Source: Callipepla californica brunnescens (taxonomy: Eukaryota; Chordata; Aves; Galliformes; Odontophoridae). From it: a stretch of DNA of 64,000 nucleotides. The position numbers and the translations under genes are program-made. The notes beneath the pieces are model-generated. The model was not told the DNA's origin. It ran no database searches and worked only from the letters and a program-made list of their open reading frames with translations. The stretch lies in the NCBI GenBank assembly GCA_023055505.1, contig JALIRH010000004.1:22191368-22255367 (forward strand), written 5' to 3'. How positions within the stretch are numbered: the stretch's first letter is position 1; every line of letters starts with the position of its first letter. Positions 27,101 through 42,100 of the stretch are shown here, piece after piece.

Positions 27101-30100
27101 AAAAAACAGCTTCTAGTGGAGCAATTTGAGCTGCAACAGAAGGGCTCTGCTGAAACCCAAACACTGAAGTCATAGAATGGTGTCCGGACCTGAGAGAAGA
27201 CATGCTAGAAGAGCAACAAACTAGGACTGAATTACCGAGGGGTCTCTGTGTATTTAAGACCTTTCCAGATTAACCATGAAACAAAGTAATAGACAGACCT
27301 TGGAGAATCAAAACTAAAACCATCCTTTGTTAACAGGGAAGAACACAGGAAGGCCCTGGACTCCCCACAGCAAGCAGCAGCTTTGGTTTGGAGAAAAGGC
27401 TGTACAGTACCTGTAGTGCCTGGTGTCCCGTATGGGCCGGTCACTGCTGAGTTTGTCACTCTCCAGCTGATTAAAAGCATGCTGGCGGTAGGGGTCTTCT
27501 CCAGCCTTCAGCAGCTTTGAGGACAGATAAGCTTTCTCATCAAAAGCCCTCTTGCTGTTCTTCTCTCCTTGGGGAGCCCTTGTCATCTAGAGAAGAGATA
27601 AGCATCAGGGAGAGCAGCTGATTGATGTTTCAACACCGGTAACGCATTTAGATGTATACACTGAGGGAAGGGAGGCCATTTGTGACATAATTGAAAGTGG
27701 GTCAGATATGGGGGAAGGCAGGACAGGCAAAAGCTTGGAAATGAAAGCAAGAAATCTTACAATTGTAATGTTACAAGTGCCTCCACTGAGGAAAACTGCA
27801 GGCCTTGTTATCCTTGCAGACTTGAGTAGGTTGGGTTGAAAGTTGCCTTTCTGATGGCCCAGGCAGAGCCAAATTCTCTGCAGTACTTGTTACACAGAAC
27901 ACGTGAGACTGCAGGCATTTGGAAGCCCTTCCAGACAACAGGGGTTTGAGAGCAGCCTCCAGCCAATGTAGCTACAACAGTATTCTAAGAAAAAACATTT
28001 TCAGCTTTTCATCAGTCACTATTGCATACAAACACTGTCCAGAATAAAACTGAAAATTGCGTATGACTGTTCCCAGTCCCACACACAAACTAAAACTAAT
28101 GGGCTATCCCTCTCCACTCTCTGAAGACTTCTTAACTTTCCGTTCTCTGGTCACAGAGTCTGTGCAATGCCAGCCCTTGAGGACAATTAAGGGACACTGG
28201 TAGGGAAACTGGAATAATTTACATAATAAAGGTTGTTTAACAAACTGTCTGTGGTAGCAGTTTGAGAGATGAAATCATAAAGAAGCCACAAAATGCTTCT
28301 AGCTTCATATGAAGGCGTGCTGCAGCTCCATAAAACTGCTGGAAGAGGCAAATTCTGGCATATCTGCAACTCGTAGAAAGTGGCAGACAACCCCCAGATC
28401 TCAAGTTCTCTCTATGTAAAACAGTTTAGATGTCTTCTAATATTAGGTTTGACCATGCTTCTCTCTCTGCTTCAAGAGTTTTAGAGGGTGAGAGACTACA
28501 GACTGGTCACCAATATCACACAGCAGTTCACTTTAATCTATCTTAGTAGGGTAGGAAACAACTCAAGAGACCCAGCACATGGCAAATTCCAAAAGCAGCA
28601 GGCGGTTTTGAGGTAAAACTGTCTCTGCATTCATCTCTGATGGCTGTTCTGCAATTCAGACAACTCTAAGAGACATGGACAATTAAATAAGATGATGGAA
28701 AATGGAATTCAGTGTAGGCAAGTGCAAGGTAACGTACATTAGAGGAAACAAATTTAACTCTTATGCACACTGATGATCTACAAACCAACTGACCACTCGT
28801 GCTACGAATCTGAGCAACTCCACAGACAGCTCAGCAAAACCCCAGCAATCAGGCTGCAGAGGTGGAAGACAGGACAAACAGAGTGAACTAAAAACAGGAT
28901 GGAGAAAACAATCATAATGTTGCTATACAAAATCAATGACATCTCAGCACTTGTGGCCAGAGAACAGACTTTTGTCAAACCAGTCTCTGGAAAGAAATTA
29001 TTAGGGGATGAAGAGAAACTATAAGTTAGGATGATTCAGTTTGGAGCAGAGATAAATAAAGTGAGGGGGGATAAAGGATAGATGGTCCATAAAACTATGC
29101 CTACTATAGCCAAGGTCAACCTGATGCTCAGATTTCCCTTCCTTATCATGAAAGAATGAAGAAAACGTCCCGGCACAGGAAACAAAGCTGCGTTACTTTC
29201 AGCACCAAGCAAGATAATAACTACACAATCAAGATGCTGCATATGGATTTACTCTTGGTTTAGGTTCAGACATGCTTTAGCAGACAACATGCCTCTCTTC
29301 CACTGCTGCAGGCACCTCACTGGGGACACTGACCTCAGCCTCCCCTGCCTCCTGGACTCTCCCTTCAGACTGTGTTTTCAGCACAAGCAGGAAGATAATT
29401 ACTTTGGTTCTTTCAAAAGCTGAAATGTTCTCATCCTTCAATTTACACTAAAAATCATGTCAAACATAGCTTCCATTTCTCTTTTTCAACCCCGAAAACA
29501 GCACCAACATAAAGCAAAAGTCCAGCTAACCCTGTGCCTTTAAATATTTTTGCGGTCACTCACTGGACCTTTACTACTTATCTCTGTCTCCCCAGGCCCC
29601 GGAAAAGCAACAGCTGGGTTTGGTTTATATTGCCACGAGCGTTGCACAAAATGCTGGCAGCAGCTGCAAGCCTTCAGAAGCCATTTTGTCACAGCACTTG
29701 GGGCTCCCCAGGGCAGCCCCAAGCACATCCCTTGGGCATGGGCCATGGCCATGCTGTGCTGTGGGCCCACAGGTGGCACAAGCATGTCCATTGGTGCCCT
29801 CAGGGCCATGACACATTGACACTTGAGCTATTATGGATAATTCATCTAGCTAGCATAGTTCTGATGTTACCTCTTCTTAAATTTGATGAATCAGTAAACA
29901 GTGCAGGGGATCAGGTGTTGGTTAAGAACACTTCCCATTTTTATCTTGACCGGTATTTCTTCGTATTCTCTTTAAATGGGGAAGAAGAAAGATTTAGGGG
30001 ATGACAGCTTTGACAGCCTACCTTCAGTGTCCAGAAAGACACTGCAACGAGTAATCAGACAATCTGTGGGCACCAAGAAGATAACAGGGTGACAAACAGC

Positions 30101-33100
30101 AGCAGACTGAGATTTGGCAGGACCACAGCATGTCAGACCAATCTTATTTTATACTGTGATGGAGTAATCAGTCTTACTGGTGCGAATAAGAAGTAGATAC
30201 GATGCATCATGACTTTGGTAAGGATTTTGATATGATCTTATAAGATAACATTAGCAAGCTAGAGAAAAAACAGCCTTGATGGAAGCCATCGTCAGAGCTG
30301 AATTGACAGCTGTTCATTGCCAGAGCTGGGGGCAACGGTGTGCACAGATGTCAGGGGCTTGCTCTGGATCTAGGGTGACTAAAAATTTTCATAAATGGCT
30401 TGGGTCTTGAGACTGAAAAGGCTTATCAAACCCAAAGGAAATCCAGCACAAGTGTCAGACACACTAGGAAGTCAGATTAGAACAGAAAATTATCTCAGCT
30501 TATGTTTCTCTGAAAACAACGTATGAAATTCAATAAAGGCAAACTTCTATAGCTCAGCAGGATAAAACACAGAGGAAATAGAAAGTAAGAGTTCTCAGAA
30601 ATTACAACTCATTATTAACAAAGCAAAAGTAAACTTCAATAAAGAGAGGACAGCAAACGCTATCCTAGAGTTGTGTCCAGACTCTAAGAAAAAAAGTCCA
30701 GCAAAGCGAATATGAAGCTTATCTTTTAAGGACTGACTTGCTTTCCTTCCCTAGAATATAGGTGCTTGACTGCAAGACATTTATCACTATTAATTCAAAA
30801 CACACTTGACAGAAGCAGCACAGGTTCTCCATGAAATAGCAGACTGCCCTTCACAAATTCCTCTGAGGTGGGCAGACTGACATCAACCCCCCTGCTTCCT
30901 CTCCCTTCACATTAACTTCTCTCACTTCTGGAAAACATTAATGCGAGCATACATGAGCTTTAGGTGTGTTAAAGACACACTATGAACAACTGAGTGTTGA
31001 GTTAAGGTTTTTACAAAATCAACGGGACAGCTCATTGCCACAAGCTATAAAGCTATGCACCCTAGATCCCCATGCTTGAGGCTGAAACTGCAAAAGGGAG
31101 TAATAGGAGCAAGAGAGCCCATTTCCTTCTGACTGATGCCCTGTGACAGACCCAAAGAAAAAAAATATATCGCTACATTAATGCAGAAGATTAACAGGCA
31201 CTGGAAAATTGAGCGTCTAGACTAGGGATTAACAAAGTAGCTTGCACAAACTAAGGTTTGACCCAAACACTGCTGCGACCTCCAACACAACTCACATACC
31301 AAACTTTCAGGAAACAGTGTAAACATTCTAGTCTCATTTCGTTGTTTCTCTTTGGCACATACATATTTTCTATCAGTGACAGAACCAGAATGGACCTAGT
31401 TGCTATTTTGATGCTGAAGGCACGTTGTTATTTGTGTTTTGAGATGGTTCGAGGGGACCAGCAACTGTTTAAGCAGTGAAATGAATACCATAAGTAGGGT
31501 ATTAAGGGAGAGGAATTAATGGCATGCACATCTGCGACAATTTGAGGGCCTCATTTCTCAATTAGCACAGTGATACACCTGTAGGCCTATCAGTTCTAAG
31601 ACAGTAAGAGTGTAATACAGACAGAACCATATACTTACATGAATTGTTGCTGTCTGCCTCCAGGTATTAGCACACCAATTCCAACACTGAGAAAACAGCC
31701 ACTAAAACTAGAGCAGTTTGGAAACTCAGGGTCCTAAGATTTTTATTTTATTTTTGTTATTCTGCAACAGTGGGCTTTGCCAAATTCAAAAAGGGTAACC
31801 ATATTCCATGGGCCAAGAGGAAATCATTACTCATCAGGAGTAAGATATGCAAACCTCTCAGAACTATAATTCACTTTACAGTTACTGTGAAGTTAGCCTA
31901 ACAAGCAGCATTATACGACAGGATGTGCACTTTGCAGCTCTTACGTGCCTTTCTGGAATTATTTAGTCTAGAGAAGAGAAAGCCCCAGAGAGATGTTATG
32001 GCAGCTTTCCAGCATTTAAAGAAGACCTACGAGAAAAGATGGGAGACATTTGTTTTAGAGCAGACAGGACAGCACGACACTGCTACCAGCAACCTGAGGA
32101 GTGCAGCGGAACTTGGAGATGACACTGGATGGATTCTGAATGACACAGCGTTCAGAAAGGGCATGACTGGAAGCTGCAGCAGCTCCCAGAAATTCCCCGG
32201 AGATCATACCTGCTAGGGAGCAAGCTCCTGTTGATGGGCTGAATCTACAAGATGTTTCAAATGTCTATTGCCAGAGGCAGTTGTTTTAGAGGGGGTGCTG
32301 CATTCCCAGAGGGGGTTTATGAAACCCAGCATGCACAAGGCTGTTATGCCTCATGGAATAACCCATATACTCCTCTGAAAAACTGCACAAAATACTTAAA
32401 GAGAAGAGGCTGTGCCTAGCAGCAGTAGGGCCTATTTTATTCATGCCTGGTTTAACTGTGTAAAGCATTTAAAATGCAGTTTGGGAACCATGCTCTTAAA
32501 GAAGTGACCAAAATTAAATAGAACCACCTTTTTTTTTTTTTTTTGAGAAGTACAAGTGGCGACAAAGGAGCTCAGAAATTGATTTTAATGTTTTGCTTGT
32601 ATACTACACAAACCGGAATAACACAATGGAAGAAGTAAAACATTTTGAATTGATCAGCTCCCACACCAGAAAACTGATCACGAGAGATTTTCTACTGGCA
32701 TCAGCTCTGGACTATCTTGAGGTCTGCTGCCTTTTCTATACTAGGCTGGAGGACTGCTGGCAGGTCCCCAGCAGAATGCCTTCTTTAAAGAAGCTGTGGC
32801 CAATAAGCTGCAGTTGCCAGCTCATGGGTGTCCTTCAGTACTGTGATAAACAGAGCTGTAGCCTCTTAGTAGTCTAACCCAAGGGACAGTGGAAGTAAGA
32901 AGCATGGAAAGCCTGCTGGGGCTTCCTTTTCAATGCTGCAATTTGCCCAAGATGCTTCTGCATCTCCCTGTTCTTTTCCACTGCTTCCTGGTATTTATTC
33001 CTTTTGTACACACAGAGGCCATACTCTGCTCTACTCATGTTTTAGCACTGAGAAGCTCTTTCTTTGTCCCTGCTTCCACAGCCAGAAAGTCATGGGATTC

Positions 33101-36100
33101 TACCAAGCATTTCTGACTCTGTTTTTCTCTCCTTCCCTCAGCTTCACCAGACATTGAGCAGTTGACATGGAAAGCATCCTCAACCATCTGGCTTGAAAAG
33201 GTAGAAATCCTGTATGAGGCCAGAAAGGAGAAATAAATATTTTTCTGTGTTTGGTTTCCACAGCAACCTTCTTCTCACACCCATCACTTTTTGGACACCA
33301 TTCTCACAGCTCCCTCCAAGAGAAGCACAAGATGGCACAGCGTTTTCCATGTTTTTACCTTCAGTCTGAAAGCAGCAATCATCACAACCTCACATGGTGT
33401 CTATCACAAGTAGCTGGATGTTTTAAGTTACTAGTGTAAAGGATTTAGAAATGGGATGACACTGACTTGCAGGTCACAGCAGTGGGTTGATAGAAAAGGA
33501 CTGACCACTATGTTTCAAACAGACTTGCCATGGTTTGTCCTACTGCAGTCTTTGCTTTCATGTCCAAGAACAGAGAACCTTTCTTTCAAGGCAGCTATGT
33601 GACCTCTACCTAACGATCCCATTAGGCATCTTGTTAGTGACTCTGTAAAGGAACATTCTTGTGATATTTCATCCTGACCTTGCCTGTCCTTATCGACAGG
33701 AGAGCGAAATGCTTCCAGAAAGAACATTTGATTACCTCGCCTAGGTCCGAACAGGTACGCAAAGCAGCATGAAATAACACCTGGATGACTGCCAGAAGTA
33801 ACACAGTACACAAACAGCACTAAAGCACACAGTCTACATTCATTTCGCAGACAGCAGCCAAAAAAGTGCAAGGTACTTACTGCCACGCTGGTTATGAGCT
33901 CAGCATCACATTGCACATAAACAAGTCATTTCCACATGTAGTGACTGGCCTCAATATGACCTAAGCTCACTGCATCCCCATGAAAATTAACAGTCCATGC
34001 ATAAATCACAATACCATGGCTTTCCTTCTGGATACAGTCCACAGTTTGCATTTGCCCTGATGTATATTCATTATAAAATGGAAACCTGAGAAGATGGAAA
34101 TTATTTTACTCTCACATGACAAGTACAGGATACTGACAGTTATGGCCTACTGCTGGCCAAGACAGATTTTTTCCCTACATTTAATAGGAAGTGACCTTTA
34201 TAAAGCAGATCCATCTTTGACCCAGCTATGTAATCCTTGAACAGGTCTTGATCCAGTTAGCATATGCTGGATCCTGCAAAGCTTTCTGGTCCAGCTAACC
34301 AGAAGCAAGAATATATTGCCCATAACTGGAGAGAGGAGACTTGATGTCCTGGGGCATCCTCCAGGTTTTTTGGTTTTAGTGTTATGTAAAGCAACAGTGG
34401 AAGCCAACAGCACTTCAAAGAAAGATGCCTGAGGGCACTCCCTTCCAAACAGCTCTGAGGAAATAAAGCTCTACAGAACCATGGAAATCCAGACCCCAGA
34501 TGACGTGAAGCAGTTGCCAGTGCCTATTTCTTCTCTGAGGCTGAAGTCTAATGCACACAGATGTCCATTATGCAAAACTTAAAACATTGTGCAACAATGT
34601 TTAGTTTTAATATATTTATGGCATTCACATATATATAAACACCCACGTGTCCAGACACACATACATCTGGCTCAGTATCCACTTGATCTTCATCTCATTC
34701 CCTGGAGTAGAGCCATTATTTTCCCAATTTGGTTAATTTTGTTGTAACATGAACACAACCATTTAGCTGACAGAAATTCTTTACTCTTGTATATTTCTCT
34801 CTAGGAAAAGAACAATACAAAGAAAACCCTGAATAAATGAGTGAAGAAAAAGCCTTCAAAATGACTGAGAACCAGTATGAGAGAGGAGAGTGAGGTTTGT
34901 GAGGTTGTTCTTCATACAAAACAGCTCCAGTTTCCCAAACACACCTATTTCCATCTGTAAATATCTATGATAACATCTGGTGTCAGAGAAAAGACAGACA
35001 TGACAGCACACTCTCTGAATACATAAGGAACTAGGCAGTTGAAGCTGGCACCCCTACCAGAACAACAGTAGTGTCAGAGATCCCAGTGGATAACTGGGGA
35101 CACGGTGCCTCTGGGAATGAAGGTTTTCTACAAAAAAGTAATGGTCACACAGATATAAAGCCGTCTGCTTTCTTACATCTGTTCAGCATCACCCCCCTTA
35201 GCAAATACCATCTAGGCTTCCCATTGTATATAGAGTTCATAAAAAAGGTACTACAGGTTGTTGCATTTGTTCTTCCCGAAAAGTATCCCTGACTCTGTAG
35301 ACATGTAAACACCATAAGAATGTGCTGGTGTCCAAGTAATTTTGAATTATTAAAAGAAAGAAGTAGAAGCATTTTGCTATTTGTGTAAGTCTTATATGCC
35401 CTGAGGATACTTATTACCTGAACTCAAATTATAGCACCTCATTCTATATCAAGACATTGATAATGCCCTCTTGGTTACCTGCTAGCACCTATGAGGCCAA
35501 TAAGTCAGTTCAAATGGGAGTGGGCTAGGTCTTCATTAAATGCTTCAGCCAAGTGAATCCTGTCCCTGTGTGCACTCCCCCACCCATGCTGTCTGCACAG
35601 ACGTGTGTGCCTCCTGTGCTGATGCACTAATCTATTCCCTTTGAACTCAAGTGACCTACATTCAGCCTTTCCTTCCTGTGAATCACAGCCGTCTAAAGTG
35701 ACAGATGCAGCCACAGATATTTTCGCAGTGGAGAAAGAAACTTCAGACCTGCTAAGCTGGCGACAGGGGGGCAGCGCTGCGCTATTCCCTAGGCCAACAG
35801 AAGGCAGAAGTCAAGTGGCATAGAGAACAGTAGGCTGAGAAAAGGCAGTTGAAATGCTAATGAAAACTAACCTCCCCCAAATGAAGCCAAGATAATATTT
35901 TTTGTAAAATTGCTGCATACCTCAAGACTGAGGGGAAATGAAGCTACAGTAGCCCCTAGCCTTCTACAAAGAACATACAGCACAGAATATGGACAACATT
36001 TAAGAATACAGCCTACATTTAAATACTATTTTTTCTGAAAAGCTGTGTGAAAGTTTCCCCAACATCAGTGAAACCAAGGATTTAACTATTAAAAAAATAA

Positions 36101-39100
36101 ACAAACATCAGAAAGCTTCAACAGTTAAGCAAACAACATTGATTCCCTGAAACATCTTAGTCTCATCTCCTGCAGTTGCTGCTTGCTTCTTGCTAATGTA
36201 GACAGCAGTGAACTAATTACTTAAGAGACGAGCAGAAGTCAGTGAGCGCTGCTCACCCAAAGCATTAAAAGATTTAATTATATTAAGCTTGGGGCTCATT
36301 TTCTTTACCTTCAAGATCACACTGTAAAACCTTTTTGCAAAAGCTAGAGGAAGAAAGTTGAAGTACTTCTTTAATCATTCATCCTTAAAGAGTCACAGCT
36401 TTAAAACTGGAATTGGAAGATTAAGAATAAAATAGAGTGGCTTTGCAACTGGCCAACATTCACACTCCGGGGAAGTGCTGTATCATGTACAACTGAGACA
36501 GGAACACAAGGGGACAGTTTGATACCCAGTCCCACAGTAGGAGATAGAAACTTCTCCTATCGCATTTCTGTCGGTTCATCTTGCTCATTCACAGTTTTGA
36601 ACATTATCCAGCTCAGAATCAATTCTCCCCACTTTAAATCACCTTTGAGGGAAACCCTGTGATGTGCAGTCTCTGAGATAGCTGCAGTTCCATGGACTCA
36701 GCCAGGTGGAGACTGGCCTCATGGAGCAGCTCTCCTGCCTTTGTGCTGGCTGGGGTACCAACCCAGTCCTGTAGGCTGGCCCTCAGCCCAAATCCATTCA
36801 GTTAGAAATTGCACGGAACTCATCTTCCCAGGAAATAATGTCTGGATAGGACACAACCTTGAGGAATTGAGTAATTTACCATAATGCTCCATGCAGCTCC
36901 TCAAGTTAGCTTTTGAGCATCACATAGAAAGGATCTTGGCAGGACCTGGTGGCTGGGAGCTAGCCAAACCCAATATTAAAATACAGCTTGTCTGAAAACC
37001 AACAACACAACTGGTGTTTTACAGTCACTTAGTATAACTTTGCATACCACTGCTGAAGCCTGGACTGGTTTCTTAGGGAAATTCACAAATTACCTTCAGC
37101 TCACAAAGCAAAGACTTGTATTTCAGAGGTTTGAATGTAAGACCTGTCCTCAGGGACAAGTACTAACGCTCTTTATACAGTGACAGTGGAGATGGTGTAT
37201 ACGCATCCATGATTTATTAGAAAAATTAGTGTTCCTGCACAAGGCAGTTCACTCGGATGCGCTCCCTACCATATATTCAGCTCTGTAGCATGCAAGAGTC
37301 TTCTAATAATGAAAAAACTCATTCTCTGTCAGTGAAGATTTGAGAGCATCAGGTCACAGACATTTTGTTTAGAAGTCAGAAGAAATCCAATTTAATTGAT
37401 TGATTAATTTTTCAGACACTGCATTACCCCAATTCCAGGGCTCAGTAATCAATTTGAGCTGACAAGACCCTCGCAGCCGTGCTCTGCTCCTGCTTGGGTC
37501 TCCACCTGCAAAGACATTAAATTCACCTCCCCAACAGCAAATTTAATCAAGGATGGTGCATACAATGGAAAATCATGCAATGGGCCCAAATATGCCTGTC
37601 AAATATGAAAAACCCCTGTGTTACACACTCCAGGCCTCTGTCACTCTGGACTTCCATCACATTACTAATACCAGCCTCCTCAGCAGCCTGCTTTTTAATC
37701 ACTGTCAACCAGGAAAGAGTTGGGTATATAAGGAAGAGTTGAGCCACAGAGGCAGGCACCACAAAAATACACACATCTGAGTCTCAAAATACTCTGGACA
37801 GTTTATGGCCAAACCATCATTCATGGAAACCCACAGCTCCCCTGTACACCAAGTCCCACAGTCTCTCACGTGGCCACTTGCCGCATTCTGCAGGTGCAAA
37901 CTGCATCCAAAAACCCTCAGTGATTGCTATGTGACCAGTGAGGGTCTTTAAAATCCATTACTGCATCAATTCCCATCCAATATAAACAGCTCTAATCTTG
38001 TTATGTCTGAATGTTTGTGGTCAGCAAAAACACAGCTACACAGAAATCTTGGACCGCAGCTGGTTTTTGGCTTGGCTAAATGATAGGTCTGATCAGGCAG
38101 ATTTTAAGAGCTGTTATTTTTGAGTTCATTTATTAAAAATTTAAGTCTAACATTTTTCTCCGCTTTCTCCACTAGGGAGTTTCTGCCCAAATGTCATTTG
38201 CAGCAGGTTCTCAGGAAGCTTACAGTCAGGTGCCACTTCCTCCACACAGCCAAGAGCATTCCTGAGAGCCCCCCCCCCCCCCCCCCACTATGGCTGTTGA
38301 GCTCCATTCACTTCTTTGGAGAATATGCTCTTGCTCTCGCTACCTCCCATTGCCTAGGAGCACAGGGAGGTGCATCTTTCACCACTCAAATTTATTTCAC
38401 CAAGGAAATAAATGGCTCCAAAAAGCCACCAGCACTGCGACAGTCAAGGCATCTTGCCGAGGCTTTCAGCAGCCTTCCTGACTATGAAGGGAAAAGAAGC
38501 ATATACATATAATCCTATCATCCATTCCATGAAAATCACAGGGTTACTTATGAGGATGAGCTCTGCTTTCTCCTCACTATTTTTATTAGAAGGCAGCACA
38601 AAGCACAAATGCTTTGTTCACACTCTGAAGAATGCAGCATAAGATGTTATAAATTACCAGTGAAATCTTGGTGACAAAATTCCCCAGTCACATCAGCAGG
38701 ATGGGATTTCAGCCACAATACAATATATAAACAGAGAGAAATGCACAGACACACTATTAATCAAGGCACCACTTTTCTGTTACATTTGCCCTGGAAAGGG
38801 ATTGTGTTTAGAAAAAATCCTAAATAATGTGTTGTTAAATAGCCTTCGTTACAGAGATGACATGTACAAAAGTCTAGCTGAAGATTGTGGAGGTAAGCTA
38901 AAGGATAAATGCAAAACGGTTTGTTAGATACACAGAGCCTTCTAACGCAACTCATTTTCTCCCAGATAGAAGAAGACAGAGATATTCTTCACAGGTCTGG
39001 ATTGCTCCTGTTGGGTTTTAGTTTTTCTGGCTCCAAAAGGGATTGTGGAGATGAACAAACATGAACAAAAGAAACTTGCTGACAAGTTTGTTCAAAGCGA

Positions 39101-42100
39101 GTTCAAACAAATAATTCATAAAGCAAACAGTCGAGCTGTGGTTACAAGCGTAGGGATACACAGCACTAAAGTTTTCACATCTAAAAAAAAAAAGCAGAAA
39201 ACCAACCACCACAACACTTGAAAGAACTGTTAGAGAGGGAACAAGATGAGAGAGGTCTATTCCTTTAACCAGAGAAGAAGAACAAGAAAAGGATTAGACT
39301 GCAAGTCTGCATTACAGTCTGCAAGAAGCATTTCTTACCACACTTGACTGGGTGTAAAAGACACTTGGAATAACAACTGGAACATAGCAGGATGATGTAC
39401 CAACAGCACCCAGCCCATCCATTCACCCACACAGCCTAGCTCAGGTAGTCTAGGGCTAACACAGCTGAAGCAGTCTGAATAGCAACACACACAATAAAGC
39501 AGGCTGGTGGTTCAAAATGAGATTTTTCATCTTTTTATTTTTGTATGTGATTTTCGATCTGCACAAAGGGTAGCTGCCACTCAGATGGCTGCAACTGCAG
39601 GGTGTGAGCCAGAGCACACACAGCAGCTCTCATACCCACCAAGTGACACACACATTAGTCAGGATTCAGCTATGGGCCAGGACAGGATTTCTCAGTTTTT
39701 CCTCCCGGATCAACAAGGGCTGCTCTGTCTCTGTGATGCCAGTGATGAGAAATGTACTGAAATTCTACAGGAGCAGATCTTTCAGTAACTACCTACCTCA
39801 CGTGAAGGGCACTTCACTGTCTGTCAACGTACACACTATTACTGTAGCTCTCTCCCTTACCCCCTCCTTCCCAAACCTATATTAAAAGGGATATTGGAAG
39901 TTGCAGAGTCAAGAGCTGAGCTCAAAGGGCAATCCTGAATTACAAGCCTCAGCACAAAGCTACTTCTGCTGTGCACATCCAATATAAGCACGAAGTTGCA
40001 TGGCTGAACATAATATGCCAACCTGTGCCCTGATGTCCAAGACAGAGCTCCCTGGAGTTCAGTTACCAAGATCCCTTTTCTCCACAACCGCATGCAACTT
40101 ATAATGGAAACAAGCAGCAAGGCAAAAGCATCCAGACCACATCCCTGGTGACTTAGTAGTTCCTATTCATTCCACACTAGAGATGGTATTTGAGAGGAAC
40201 CAGCCTGCGACAGTTGCCCCGCGGGAGCTGGAGCAGCAGCAGGCACAGAATTCATTGCATGACAAGAGGCAGAATCCCTCCACACACACACTGCACCATA
40301 CTCCTTTCAGAAACATCCCCCAGGGAGGGCTGAGGAAATGAGACCTGCTTTCCCAGGCAGCACTTTGAAGCTATACCTCTGCTTGGCTAATGCTTCTTCT
40401 TCAAAAGCCAGGCTTTCTCAGACAGATTTTCCTCTCCTAACATCAGCCTCCACAAATACAGTAGGGCTGTCACGTACTACCATAAATGCCCAGTGTAAAT
40501 ACTACCTATTTCTCTCCTGCTCTATTGCCTGGTCCTGATGTGCTTCTTGGTGATGTTTGCGGAGGGGAAGAGCTACCACAGTGGCAAATGCGCTAGGGGT
40601 TCTTTGGAAGAATTTGCTCCACTGCAGTGAGAAACTCAAACCTCCTCTCCTGTTTCACCAATTTTAAAGGGATAAATGATGCACATAACTGTGAAAACAG
40701 AAAACAAAGCATGAAAACAAAGCAAAACCCAGAACCATACCATGCCAGTGGAGAAGCTGAGCTCCCTTTGCATTCCCTTAGGCCTTGAAGCCAGGCTTGC
40801 CACTGAATCGAGTGCAAACCAAATCTAGGTCTTCTCCACAAATCTGACGAGGTCAAGGTGTTTCTAAACTCAAGACAGGATATTCCATCTCTTGATTACC
40901 CCCTTTTCTGCTGTGAAATGCATTTTTCCTTTTATTGCCTAGATGGGTACTGAACATGCAGCCACAGACATGCACCAACTGCTCCCAATCTGCCTCAGGT
41001 GTGGGAAACAGTAGCTCTCCTATCTGGAAAGATCCCAAGGTACCACAAGCCTGCTGCTGTTTTCCTTCACAGCATCATTTTCTGCCTCTGGTTGGGTATG
41101 CAACCACCAGGGCAGAGGCTATAAAGCCCGAGCTCATAACTGATACAGGCCTGCTTTTCAGATGTTTGTTACCATAGCAATACCATAGGAATTTTTAGTT
41201 TGTTTTTCTGCCTTTGTTCATTGTTTGTTGTTTTGTTGTCTTTTTTTTTTTTTTTAAGCTATGTTCTCATCCACGGCAAACAGGCAGTTCCCAGTTGTGA
41301 GAAGGAAATTAACACTGGCAGAGCGCTGCAGACACAGCACAGCCTGCTGATGGGAGCAGGGCACAGGCCTCAGCTCACGCTTCACGTCCCATGGTGACCG
41401 CAGATCACTGCCCACATTGCTCACCCAGAACCTGTGCCCAGCTCAGCATCGTGGCCTGCCCCTGCTGCCATGCCTGAGCTTGTGCCAGCCTCTCCCAGGA
41501 CAGTGAACAAGCTGCTCTGAGCTCACAGCTTCTCCTCTAAAACAGCTTGGTCAAAACCAGCTTACAGAACCAGCACAAATAAAGCAGAGGCTACTTCTCC
41601 TTAATTTCTACTACAGTCTACTTCAAAAGTATGGAGTGAACTACAGAACCTGACATGCAAGTACAATAAGAGTGTTTTCCAGAATCACCATTCCAACATA
41701 CATTGGTTAACAGCATGGTTTTCAATGTATTATTTGTGGGCTACTCCAAAAAAATCCACCAAAGTTTAAATAAGCTGATTGCCAGAAATCCAACCCTGGC
41801 TCTCCTAGTAAGTATGACTGTGGTCATGCTCAGATTCAGGGAAACCCAAGGGAGAACTCTTCCAGAAGGGAAGAAAAAAAAAAAAAGAAAAAGATCCAAA
41901 CTCTTGGTCCACTTGGGCAATTCTGGAAAGCTACCCCTTCAGCAAACAATGCCCTGAGTTCAGTGGAGCAAAAGAGCTGAACTGCTATTCTCTAATGAAG
42001 AGTATGCTGCTTAGCTAAACAACAGAAAACCATCTCTCAGGATCAGGTCTTTGTAATGTGCATTCATTATAAAAAGGAGCAATTTTTGAACAGCTGTCCC

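Noticed and set aside
29534..30004. 156-codon plus-strand ORF in intron 1
   Set aside because: It has no recognisable domain, lies in intronic sequence next to decayed LINE material, and overlaps other open frames on both strands, which points to chance.
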